Below are positions 1-9,449 of a stretch of 64,000 nucleotides of DNA, in pieces; position 1 is the stretch's first letter; the number at the start of each line of letters is the position of its first letter. This DNA is from JALOLG01 sp963776935. Lineage in GTDB: Bacteria; Actinomycetota; Acidimicrobiia; Acidimicrobiales; Ilumatobacteraceae. The position numbers and the translations under genes were made by a program. The stretch is taken from positions 1,116,001 through 1,180,000 of the forward strand of contig CAVZOP010000002.1 of assembly GCA_963776935.1 (NCBI GenBank). Direction: 5' to 3'. The notes beneath the pieces were generated by a model. The model was not told the origin of the DNA, did not search any database, and saw only the letters and a list, made by a program, of their open reading frames with translations.

Positions 1-1
1 C

Positions 2-142
2 CACACGACGGAGGATCAGACCGCATGGGGCGCACCGCCACCGGACCAGGTCATCGCCCACACGAACCTGTACTGGAAGTACCAGTCGGCGCCGGGGCGC
101 ACGGCCGGGACGGTCGAGACCAAGGATGTCGACTTCGGCTAG
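2..142 (+). CDS. 3' end of an unidentified gene cut by the left edge
   Basis: Frame 2 is open from the window edge to a TAG at 140-142 and gives 46 residues ending in TVETKDVDFG. Nearly every codon ends in G or C, as in real genes here, and the tail contains the aromatic stretch TNLYWKYQSAP. Its stop codon overlaps the stop of tmpB on the other strand, a tight convergent arrangement that supports a real gene end. The family is not recognisable from this fragment. It could belong to the phosphonate genes next door, but nothing in the fragment shows that. Confidence 0.45.
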   Translation, partial: HTTEDQTAWGAPPPDQVIAHTNLYWKYQSAPGRTAGTVETKDVDFG

Positions 143-723
143 CGCGTCCGGGAGATGACGCGCACCAGGAGGTCGCGGTGCGTGTCGAGTCCGGGTGCGT
201 CGCGCGTCGCGTCCTTGGCGGCTTCGTCGAGCCGCCGGAGGGCGACCGCGTCGTGGGCGTACTCGAGCCGCTCGAACTCGTGGGCCTCACGCGGGGTCAT
301 CGGCCCGCCCTGTAGCCGGAGTGTGTGAACCGACGCCGCCGACAGCGTGGCGGCGTAGTGGGGCTCGGTGGCCACGAGGAACCGCTTGGCCGCCACGTGC
401 AGGCGAACCGGCTCGGTCACATCCGGTCCGAACCAGCGCGACAGCCACCGCGCGCCACTCGCGTCGTGGTGGGCATCGCGATCACCCGCCAACGCCTCGA
501 CGGCGTCGGCCTCGCCCTCCTCGGGCCCGACCATGTGCCCGATGTCGTGCAACAGCGCAGCCACGACGAGAGCGTCCGCGCAGCCGGCGGCGCTTGCCAG
601 CGCGCCCGCTTGGAGTTGGTGCTGGATCATCGTGACGTCTTCGCCGAGGTATGCCATCCCTTCCGCAGACAGGAACGCCTGCTCGATCGACTGCAACGCC
701 TCGTGGATTCGGTCGTCGGTCAT
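139..723 (-). CDS. tmpB: TmpB-like HD-domain mixed-valent diiron oxygenase (phosphonate C-P cleavage)
   Basis: 194-residue HD-superfamily protein. TmpB oxidatively cleaves (1-hydroxy-2-trimethylaminoethyl)phosphonate to glycine betaine and phosphate in the cytoplasm. The HD core LLHDIGH is at 57-63. Tyr25 and Glu28 in YLGE, then His35, His59-Asp60, His85 or His86, His109 and a late Asp (about 166), fall where the related enzyme PhnZ has its substrate-gating Tyr/Glu and its diiron ligands. This Tyr-x-x-Glu separates C-P-cleaving oxygenases from ordinary HD phosphohydrolases. The ATG overlaps the stop of the upstream dioxygenase gene (ATGA at 720-723), so the two are translationally coupled. 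The partner is a GBBH-type dioxygenase with a Zn domain, not a PhnY type, so TmpB fits better than PhnZ. The substrate is inferred from this pairing. Confidence 0.8.
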   Translation of the reverse strand: MTDDRIHEALQSIEQAFLSAEGMAYLGEDVTMIQHQLQAGALASAAGCADALVVAALLHDIGHMVGPEEGEADAVEALAGDRDAHHDASGARWLSRWFGPDVTEPVRLHVAAKRFLVATEPHYAATLSAASVHTLRLQGGPMTPREAHEFERLEYAHDAVALRRLDEAAKDATRDAPGLDTHRDLLVRVISRTR

Positions 724-1796
724 CGGGCCCGCCGCTCGAGGACCGCCACGGTCGACGCGAGTCCGTCGAGATCCGCGTAGCAACCCTGCAGGTGGCGCGC
801 ACCGCCGCCGCCCTCGAACGCAGTTCGCGCGTGGAGGATGCGGGTGTTGTCGAACACGATGCAATCGCCCGGTCCGAGCGTCACACGCACGTGAAGGTCT
901 GCTTCGTCGAGGATCGCCGCGAAGCGCCGCATCGCCCGGTACACCTCCGCGACCTCCTGCGGTTCGACGGCCGGTGGCTCGATCGATCGGTCGTTCCACC
1001 GGATCGCCCGGACCTCCCCACGGGAGTTGACGGTGATGATCGGGCCGCTGGCGCGCAGCCACGTCTCTGCATCCTCGTACTTGAACGTGCGCGGTGTCGA
1101 CGTCAGCGTCGCGAACGCCCGTGGATCTTCGTCCCGGAGCCGACCGGCCGCGGCGAAGCCGTCGATGAGGACGTTCTCTCCCCCGCCAGGTGACGACTTC
1201 AGGCAGTGGAGGAGCTGGATTCCCGGAACCGGTTCGCGGTACGGGTTGTCCGTGTGCGGCGCGATGGCCCGCGCCGTGAAGGCCAGGTTCACCGGTTGTG
1301 GCTCGACCCGGACATCGAACAGGTCCCCGTAGTTCGTGGTGCGCACGTAGCCGAACGACCTCGCGACGGTCAGCACCGTTCCGGGCTCGACGGGCAGCGC
1401 TCGCACCAGCAGCACACCCGTGCCCAGCAGCGCCGTGAGCGCTCCCGTCCGCGGTTCGCCGTCCGAGCTCAGTTCGCACCATCCGATTTCCGGCGGGCGT
1501 CCCCCGAGATCGGCGGCGCGCCACGGCGGACGGTGGCGCTCGCTGCGATCGTCGAAGACCGCCGCCCGACCGGGCGCGTTGGCCTCCAGCCACCGCCTCG
1601 AGAAGCGCGACACGTGCCCGTCGGGTGTGAACGTCACCTCGATGTCGTCGCCATCGTCGCGCCACGAGGCGATGTCCGTCTGGTCATCGAGCGTGAGCGC
1701 GCCGCGCAGGCGTTGGCCGGAGAACGCATCTCGGCACTCGCCGCACGAGCATGCATCGCGCAGCCACAGCGCAGGCACGTCGAGGTCGCCGAGCAC
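720..1796 (-). CDS. tmpA: TmpA-like Fe(II)/2-oxoglutarate dioxygenase of the gamma-butyrobetaine hydroxylase family
   Basis: 358 residues with two parts. The N-terminal Zn-binding subdomain has Cys16-x-Cys18-x2-Cys21 in LRDACSCGECRD and a His near 61, the same Cys spacing as human BBOX1. The double-stranded beta-helix has the iron triad His181-x-Asp183 (PHTDNPYREP) and His322, followed by Arg324 for 2-oxoglutarate. TmpA hydroxylates 2-trimethylaminoethylphosphonate at C1, making the TmpB substrate. The start is a GTG; an in-frame stop lies four codons upstream, so little extension is possible and the message may be nearly leaderless. It lies 51 bases from the divergent VOC gene, so the two share a control region. 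The family also includes carnitine and betaine hydroxylases. The coupled HD gene is the main reason for the TmpA call. Confidence 0.78.
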   Translation of the reverse strand: MLGDLDVPALWLRDACSCGECRDAFSGQRLRGALTLDDQTDIASWRDDGDDIEVTFTPDGHVSRFSRRWLEANAPGRAAVFDDRSERHRPPWRAADLGGRPPEIGWCELSSDGEPRTGALTALLGTGVLLVRALPVEPGTVLTVARSFGYVRTTNYGDLFDVRVEPQPVNLAFTARAIAPHTDNPYREPVPGIQLLHCLKSSPGGGENVLIDGFAAAGRLRDEDPRAFATLTSTPRTFKYEDAETWLRASGPIITVNSRGEVRAIRWNDRSIEPPAVEPQEVAEVYRAMRRFAAILDEADLHVRVTLGPGDCIVFDNTRILHARTAFEGGGGARHLQGCYADLDGLASTVAVLERRAR

Positions 1797-1847
1797 GCCA
1801 AAACCCTACGCGTCGCAACGCGCGCGGCCCACCTACGCTCGACAGCC

Positions 1848-2612
1848 GTGACGGTGCGGTGGCTGACGGTGTTCCTCGATCGTCCGGCGGCGACGTTCGA
1901 CGCCGCGACTCGCTTCTGGTTGGACGTCACCGGCACGGAGCTGTCGCCGAGCCGCGGCGAGCACGGGGAGTTCGCCACCCTGATCCCGCCCGACGGCGAC
2001 GCCTTCCTGCGTGTTCAGCGAGTCGCCGACGGTGGTGGTGGTTGCCACCTCGACCTGCACGTCGACGACATCGCAGAGACGGCAGCACGGGCGATCGAGC
2101 TCGGAGCCACCAGCCGCCAGGAGCTCGACGACGTTGTCGTCCTCCGGTCACCGGCCGGCCTGGCGTTCTGCATCGTGCGCCACCACGGTGAGACGACGCG
2201 ACCCCGACCGGCTTCCACGCCCATCGTCGGGGCGCGCACCCTCGTCGACCAGCTCTGCATCGACATCGCACCCGACGGCTTCGAGCTCGAGTGCGCGTAC
2301 TGGGCGGCGCTGACCAGCTGGGAACACCGCCCGGCGCTCCTGCCTGAATTCTCGTACCTGGTGCGGCCCGAACCTTTGCCGTTGCGGTTGCTGTTCCAGC
2401 GACTGCACGAGGCCGGCGACGGGCCGTCGGCACGCGCCCATCTCGATCTGGCGTGCGACGACCGGGACGTCGCCGCCGAGCACCATCGACAACGCGGTGC
2501 ACGTATGGGGGTGCGCCACGACTACTGGACGACGATGACCGATCCGTCCGGCCTGCCCTATTGCCTCATCCGGCGCAGTCCCGACACCGGCTGGCTCGAT
2601 CGGCCCGCTTGA
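1848..2612 (+). CDS. VOC (glyoxalase/bleomycin-resistance) superfamily protein, two-module
   Basis: 254 residues from a GTG start. Two VOC-like halves are visible. Residues about 3-110 contain FLDRPAATFDAATRFWLDVTG and CHLDLHVDDI. Residues about 125-250 contain the second half with AHLDLACDDRD and the closing strand GLPYCLIRR. Such proteins are metal-dependent lyases, isomerases or dioxygenases, or merely binding proteins; the substrate cannot be read. The gene is divergent from tmpA with a 51-base gap and convergent with the MerB-like gene, with two bases between stops. An ORF extension reaching back to base 1206 lies antisense to tmpA and was not used. Cytoplasmic, with no signal peptide. 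Confidence 0.75.
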   Translation: MTVRWLTVFLDRPAATFDAATRFWLDVTGTELSPSRGEHGEFATLIPPDGDAFLRVQRVADGGGGCHLDLHVDDIAETAARAIELGATSRQELDDVVVLRSPAGLAFCIVRHHGETTRPRPASTPIVGARTLVDQLCIDIAPDGFELECAYWAALTSWEHRPALLPEFSYLVRPEPLPLRLLFQRLHEAGDGPSARAHLDLACDDRDVAAEHHRQRGARMGVRHDYWTTMTDPSGLPYCLIRRSPDTGWLDRPA

Positions 2613-2614
2613 CG

Positions 2615-3292
2615 TCACGTGCCCCAGAACGGGCCGACGAGGCCGACGCGGCGTAGATAGTCGGCCGCGTCTGCGGGCTCACGTCGCACGTAGCCGCGGG
2701 TCAACCGGCCCTCGTACCAGCCACTCGCCAGCCGCCACAACGTCTCGACGTCCATCACGTAGCCCGGCGCGAGGCCGGTCCGCTCGAGCCAGTTGTCGAT
2801 GCACCCCTTCGAGCAGAACAACCGTTGGTTGTTGCACGTGTGGACCACGTCGTCCCACATGTGCGCGGCCGGCACCAGGAAATGTGCCTGCCACTCGCTG
2901 TCAGGCGGTCGCTCCCGGTCGACGACCCAGGCGCCGGCCCGGCCGCACCCTGGGCACCGGGTCGCCACGAGCACGTTCGGCTCGTCGTCGAGCAGATGGG
3001 CCAGCGCGAAGGAGTCCCAGCAGCACCCACCCCACCACAGCGTGCGCCGGCCCATGACCGAGAACCCGAGTGGTACGGCCGAGAACGGGTGCGCCATCAC
3101 GATCTGCCCGGCGCGGTCGAGCACGAGATGGCGCGTCCGGGCCAGCTCGTCGAGGCCGGCTCGAACGTCTGGTTCGCTCACGGCGAGGACGACCGCCAAG
3201 CGCGCCGGATCGGGCGCCGTGCCGGTGTCGCGGAAGCACTCGTACACGGCCAGGCGCAGGCCTTCGATGTCCACCGCGGCCAACCTACACAT
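2615..3292 (-). CDS. MerB-like organomercurial (alkylmercury) lyase
   Basis: 225 residues. MerB protonolyses C-Hg bonds using Cys96, Asp99 and Cys159 (plasmid R831b numbering). Here GGCCWDSF supplies Cys90-x-x-Asp93 and HTCNNQRLF supplies Cys153, an exact six-residue offset for all three with the 63-residue gap kept. The N-terminal winged-helix-like region (residues about 10-65) is also typical. Additional cysteines CPGC (113-116) and FCSKGC (160-164) could bind metal. No merA, merR or merT lies in the window, so this is not a classical mer operon. An alternative is a housekeeping alkylmercury-lyase homologue acting on another organometal or thiol. Start ATG 3292; a GTG a few codons inside (V7) is possible. 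Confidence 0.75.
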   Translation of the reverse strand: MCRLAAVDIEGLRLAVYECFRDTGTAPDPARLAVVLAVSEPDVRAGLDELARTRHLVLDRAGQIVMAHPFSAVPLGFSVMGRRTLWWGGCCWDSFALAHLLDDEPNVLVATRCPGCGRAGAWVVDRERPPDSEWQAHFLVPAAHMWDDVVHTCNNQRLFCSKGCIDNWLERTGLAPGYVMDVETLWRLASGWYEGRLTRGYVRREPADAADYLRRVGLVGPFWGT

Positions 3293-3461
3293 GCGGTCCC
3301 ACGGCGCTCATCGGCCGGGATACGAGATCCCGCACACGGTGCTTGCGCCGTCAAGTGTTCGTCAATGCCCGTCGGGGGTCGGGCGCGCCACCCGTCCGCT
3401 CCCGACTGTCCTCATTCGCAACGGATGCGGAAATTGCTGACTCAAGGATGGAGAACGGACC

Positions 3462-4994
3462 ATGGTGTCGAATCGACTGACCCGGCCAGGCCTCGCCCTG
3501 GCGCTCACGATCGGGACGATCGTGCCCGGGACGGTGGCCATCGCCGCCTCGATCGGCAAACCGGTACGGACTCGGTCCACGGCTGCCGTCGCCCAGACGA
3601 ACACGACGGCCGAACTGCCGCTCGGGTCGATGTACCGGGTCGTTGGACAGATCGGCGCCCGCGCCCTGTGGCAACGCGGCATCGACGGATCCGGAGTGAA
3701 CGTGGCAGTGATCGACACTGGCGTCGCACCGGTCGCGGCACTGTCGCCGAACGTCGTCGCCTTGGTCGACCTGTCGGCCGAGGCCGGCATCGACGAAGCA
3801 CGCTTCATCGACACGTTCGGCCACGGCACGCACATGGCCGGCATCATCGCCGGCACTACCGCAGGCGCCGACCCGGCGCAGGCCGCCGCTCACCCCGAGT
3901 GGTTCATGGGGGTTGCGCCGCGTGCGGGCATCGTGTCGGTGAAGGTGGCCGACAACACTGGTGCCGTCGACATCTCTCAGGTGATCGCGGGTGTCGACTG
4001 GGTCACCGACCACGCCGCCGAGTTGAACATCAAGGTGCTCAACCTGTCGTACAGCAGCGGCTCGACGTTGCCGTACGGCACCGATCCGCTCGCCTTCGCC
4101 GTCGAGCGCGCCTGGCGGAGCGGCGTGGTGGTCGTCGTGGCCGCCGGGAACGATGGCCGCCAGGAGCGTCACCTGAGCTCGCCGGCGATCGATCCGTGGG
4201 TGCTGTCGGTTGCGGCGGCAGGGGCGCTGACCGACGACAAGTTCACCGTGCCGAACTGGGCGACCAGTGGCGACGCCAACCGCACTCCGGATGTCTCAGC
4301 TCCGGGCGCCCACATCGATAGCCTTCGGGCACCGCTCAGCAGGGTCGACCTGGAGCACCCCGAGGGGTTCGTCTCGGAGACACTGTTCCGTGGGAGCGGT
4401 TCCTCACAGGCGGCCGCGGTGGTGTCGGGTGCAGCCGCGCTGCTGCTCGACGCACGACCCAGCCTCACCCCGGACCAGGTCAAGTCCCTGCTCATGGCAT
4501 CGGCGCAACCGGCGAAGATCTCGCCCATGCTCCCCACGTTCTCCGGCGCCGGCCTGATCCGGGTGGACGCCGCCGTCGACCTTCCGACGCCGACCACGGT
4601 GCCGTCCTGGCCGCTCAGCGACGGGAGCGCCCCGTTGTCGGCCGCTCGACTCGATGGTGGTACGAACATGTTCGGCCAGCCGATCATCGGCGAGACCACC
4701 GTGCTGGGCGCGCCGTGGGAGGGCACTCGGTGGACGGGCACCCGCTGGACCGGTGGTACGTGGGATGGCACGCGCTGGACCGGCGGCGAGTGGATGGGGA
4801 CGCGCTGGACCGACTCGTCGTGGACCGGCACCCGCTGGACCGGCACCCGCTGGACCGGCACCCGCTGGACCGGCACCACCTGGACCGGCACCACCTGGAC
4901 CGGCACCCGCTGGACCGGAACCACCTGGACCGGCACCCGCTGGACCGACTCGTCGTGGACGGGTACCCGCTGGACGGATGGCGGCTGGTCCTGA
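3462..4994 (+). CDS. secreted subtilisin-like serine protease (S8) with C-terminal Trp pentapeptide repeats
   Basis: 510 residues. A signal peptide (about 1-30, AxA-type cleavage near IAAS) precedes a subtilase domain, residues 55-395. The triad is Asp85 (VAVIDTGV), His121 (FGHGTHMAG) and Ser315 (GSGSSQAAA; the usual GTSMA is altered to GSSQA), with oxyanion Asn230 (AAGNDG). From Trp419 to the end there are 18 uninterrupted pentapeptides, each beginning with Trp, consensus W-T-G-T-R/T. No classical propeptide is obvious between signal and catalytic domain. The start ATG follows GGAG at a good distance. The protein should act outside the cell. The repeat tail may bind the wall or polysaccharide, or form a beta structure; this is inference. 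It lies 41 bases upstream of a c-di-GMP enzyme on the same strand, so co-transcription is likely. Confidence 0.88.
   Translation: MVSNRLTRPGLALALTIGTIVPGTVAIAASIGKPVRTRSTAAVAQTNTTAELPLGSMYRVVGQIGARALWQRGIDGSGVNVAVIDTGVAPVAALSPNVVALVDLSAEAGIDEARFIDTFGHGTHMAGIIAGTTAGADPAQAAAHPEWFMGVAPRAGIVSVKVADNTGAVDISQVIAGVDWVTDHAAELNIKVLNLSYSSGSTLPYGTDPLAFAVERAWRSGVVVVVAAGNDGRQERHLSSPAIDPWVLSVAAAGALTDDKFTVPNWATSGDANRTPDVSAPGAHIDSLRAPLSRVDLEHPEGFVSETLFRGSGSSQAAAVVSGAAALLLDARPSLTPDQVKSLLMASAQPAKISPMLPTFSGAGLIRVDAAVDLPTPTTVPSWPLSDGSAPLSAARLDGGTNMFGQPIIGETTVLGAPWEGTRWTGTRWTGGTWDGTRWTGGEWMGTRWTDSSWTGTRWTGTRWTGTRWTGTTWTGTTWTGTRWTGTTWTGTRWTDSSWTGTRWTDGGWS
4716..4991 (+). repeat. 15-bp tandem repeat encoding 18 Trp-led pentapeptides
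   Basis: The 3' end of the subtilase gene is a run of 15-base units of the type tggaccggcacccgc. The Trp codon is invariant. Positions 2-5 vary among TGTR, TGTT, TDSS, TGGT, TGGE, MGTR, DGTR, EGTR and TDGG. The block TDSS-TGTR occurs twice (units 7-8 and 16-17), suggesting duplication of larger blocks. The internal units are almost identical in DNA, so unit number probably changes by slippage or unequal recombination. Confidence 0.95.
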
Positions 4995-5035
4995 CGGACC
5001 ATCTCCCCGCTCGTCGTGACCAACGGAGATGACCC

Positions 5036-7540
5036 ATGAACGCGCCTCGCAACACGTCGCCGGTAGCGCGCGTCGTGGTGCTCGGTCTGGCGTTGATCGG
5101 CGTGGCTGTCGCGGCGATGGTCATCGCGCCCGGCGGCACGGCGCCGTTGCGTGCCGCGCCACTGTGGCTGCCGCTGATCGTCGCCGTGGCGTTCGGCATC
5201 GCCGAGCGGGCGGTGTTCCATCTCGAACATCGACGTGAGGCGATCAGCTTCTCGATCTCCGAGGTTCCAACGCTCTACGCACTGGCGTTCCTCGACATCC
5301 GAGTCGCCGTCGCCGTTCGTGTCGTCGGTGGACTCACCGTGGTCTGGTTGACGCGCCGCCCACCGCTGCACAAGCTGCTGTTCAACGCCGGGCTGTTCGC
5401 GTTGGAGATCGCGGTCGCGGCGTGCGTGCTCCGCACGATCGTGGCAATGTCCGACGAATCGATCACGTGGCTGGTCGCCGGTGGGGTCATCGCCGTCGGC
5501 GTCGTCTCCGTGGTGGGTTCGCTGATCGTCTGCGCCGCGATCGCCCAGTTCGAGGGCGACTTCTTCGGAAAGGCGGTCACAGAGCTACGCACGTCGGTGT
5601 GGATCTTCGCCCTCAACGCCACGATCGCCGGGCTCACCCTCGTCCCGGCGCTCGTGACACCATGGCTGTCGCTCTTCGCGATCGCGCCGATCGCCATCCT
5701 CTGGATCTTCATCCAGCAACACGGGCAGATCGGCCAGACGCTGCGTGACGTCGAGGCCATCCAGGGCTTCGCCGGGCGGCTCGCCGGCGAAGTGGATCTC
5801 GGCGGCATCGGGCGCGCCGCACTGGACGAGACGACACGGTTGCTCCGTGCCCGCCAGGCCGGTCTCGTCATCTTCGACGGCGGGATCGCGTTGATCACCG
5901 TTGCAGCCGGCGCCCCGCTCGACGGGCTTCCTGCTCGCGCCGACGACCCTCGATGGCTCGCCGTCCTGCAACCCGTCGGCGATTCGCACCCTGGGAGCAC
6001 CCGTGTCGGCGACCTGTGTGCGGCTCCCGTGCTGTCGGAGCTGGGCGTGGTCGGGATACTCGTCGTCAGCGGACGAGAGGGTGCCCTCGGATCGTTCACG
6101 GACGCCGACCTCCGTCGCCTCCGAACGATCGCCGACCAACTCGGTGCCGCCGTCGGTCGCGGCTTGATGCACCGTCATCTGGAGTTCGAGGCACACCACG
6201 ACCTCCTCACCGGCCTCGCCAACCGCGCCGCGTTCGAACGCGACCTGGCGGGGATCCGTGGACGGGCACTCGAGCACTCCTCGACCGCGTTCGTGGTCAT
6301 GTTCGACCTCGACCGCTTCAAAGAGGTGAACGACACGCTCGGCCACCATGCCGGCGACCAACTCCTGGGGGAGGTCGCACGCCGGCTCACCGGCATGCTC
6401 ACGCCCGGTGACCTCGTCGCCCGGTTCGCCGGCGACGAGTTCGCGCTCAGCGGAGTGCGCAACAGCATCGACGAGATCGATGCCTTCGTGCGCGCGTGCA
6501 CGGGCGTCGTCGCCCGGCCGTTCAGCATCGATGGCCTCGAGTTGGTCGTCAACGCCAGCGTGGGCGTCGCAATCCAGACGGGTGACGCCGAGAGCGGGGC
6601 CATGCTCCGCCGCGCCGGCGACGCCGACAGCAGCGTCCTGCTCCGGCGCGCCGACGTGGCGATGTACCACGCCAAGCAGAACCACCTCGGCCACGAGTTC
6701 TACCGCGACGAGATCGACCGGCGGACCCCCGCCAGGCTGTCGATGCTCGCCGATCTGCGGACCGCCATCGACGGCTCGAGCATCGAGCTGCACTTCCAAC
6801 CCAAGCTCGATCTCGTCACGAATGTGGTGTCTGGCGCCGAAGTGTTGGCGCGATGGACCCACCCGACGCGGGGGTCGGTTCCGCCGGTCGACTTCATCAA
6901 GGTCGCCGAAGAGAGCGGTCTGATCCGCTCGCTCACCGACCTCGTTCTCGAGGGCAGCATCGAAGCGATCGCCGAACTCGACGGGCGCGGCCATCGACTC
7001 GGCATCGCCGTCAACCTGTCGGCTCAGGATCTGCTCGACGAACTGCTGTGCGACCGCATCGAACGCCGCCTCGAGCAGTTCGGCGTCGATCCGACCCGGC
7101 TGACCCTCGAGATCACCGAAGGAACACTGCTCTACGACGGGCCGCGCACTCGCTCGACCATCGAACGACTGCACGAGCTCGGTATCCACCTCTCGATCGA
7201 CGACTTCGGCATCGGATACTCGTCGCTGAGCTACCTGCGCCAGCTTCCCGTGGCCGAGCTGAAGATCGACCGCAGCTTCGTCACCAACCTCGTCGTGGAC
7301 GCACAGGACGAGACGATCGTGCGGTCCACGATCGACCTCGGCCACAACCTCGGGCTGCAGGTCGTGGCGGAGGGTGTCGAGACCAACGAGGTCGCCGACC
7401 GCCTTCGCGTGCTCGGCTGCGACATCGCCCAGGGTTACGGCATCTGCCGTCCGCTGCCGTTCGACCAGCTCACCACGTGGCTGATCAACACCTCGTTCGC
7501 GACCCGTCAGGCGGACCCGACCGGCCGCCGACCCTGGTGA
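5036..7540 (+). CDS. membrane GGDEF-EAL protein (c-di-GMP synthesis/breakdown)
   Basis: 834 residues. Residues 1-225 form a membrane region with about seven or eight hydrophobic segments. Residues about 230-365 look GAF-like. GGDEF follows at 380-550 and EAL at 555-820. The signature loop is AGDEF (465-469), a variant usually compatible with activity, preceded by FDLDRFKEVNDTLGH. The EAL motif reads EVL (Glu602) with VNLSAQDLL, LEITEGTLL, the DDFGIGYSS loop and VVAEGVET all present, so the phosphodiesterase half should be active. The protein would therefore sense a signal at or in the membrane and set cellular c-di-GMP. It starts at ATG with GGAG upstream, 41 bases after the protease gene. 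The pairing suggests the secreted protease is tied to a surface or biofilm programme (inference). Confidence 0.9.
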   Translation: MNAPRNTSPVARVVVLGLALIGVAVAAMVIAPGGTAPLRAAPLWLPLIVAVAFGIAERAVFHLEHRREAISFSISEVPTLYALAFLDIRVAVAVRVVGGLTVVWLTRRPPLHKLLFNAGLFALEIAVAACVLRTIVAMSDESITWLVAGGVIAVGVVSVVGSLIVCAAIAQFEGDFFGKAVTELRTSVWIFALNATIAGLTLVPALVTPWLSLFAIAPIAILWIFIQQHGQIGQTLRDVEAIQGFAGRLAGEVDLGGIGRAALDETTRLLRARQAGLVIFDGGIALITVAAGAPLDGLPARADDPRWLAVLQPVGDSHPGSTRVGDLCAAPVLSELGVVGILVVSGREGALGSFTDADLRRLRTIADQLGAAVGRGLMHRHLEFEAHHDLLTGLANRAAFERDLAGIRGRALEHSSTAFVVMFDLDRFKEVNDTLGHHAGDQLLGEVARRLTGMLTPGDLVARFAGDEFALSGVRNSIDEIDAFVRACTGVVARPFSIDGLELVVNASVGVAIQTGDAESGAMLRRAGDADSSVLLRRADVAMYHAKQNHLGHEFYRDEIDRRTPARLSMLADLRTAIDGSSIELHFQPKLDLVTNVVSGAEVLARWTHPTRGSVPPVDFIKVAEESGLIRSLTDLVLEGSIEAIAELDGRGHRLGIAVNLSAQDLLDELLCDRIERRLEQFGVDPTRLTLEITEGTLLYDGPRTRSTIERLHELGIHLSIDDFGIGYSSLSYLRQLPVAELKIDRSFVTNLVVDAQDETIVRSTIDLGHNLGLQVVAEGVETNEVADRLRVLGCDIAQGYGICRPLPFDQLTTWLINTSFATRQADPTGRRPW

Positions 7541-7615
7541 ACACGGCGCACGAGGAGAGAGTCGCTGAAACGACCGTGTCGGCCACCCCGCGGATGCGTC
7601 GGTACGATCGGCACC

Positions 7616-9448
<1,833 letters not shown>

Positions 9449-9449
9449 C

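Noticed and set aside
1206..1847. N-terminal extension of the VOC gene
   Set aside because: Antisense to tmpA; no VOC similarity before GTG 1848.
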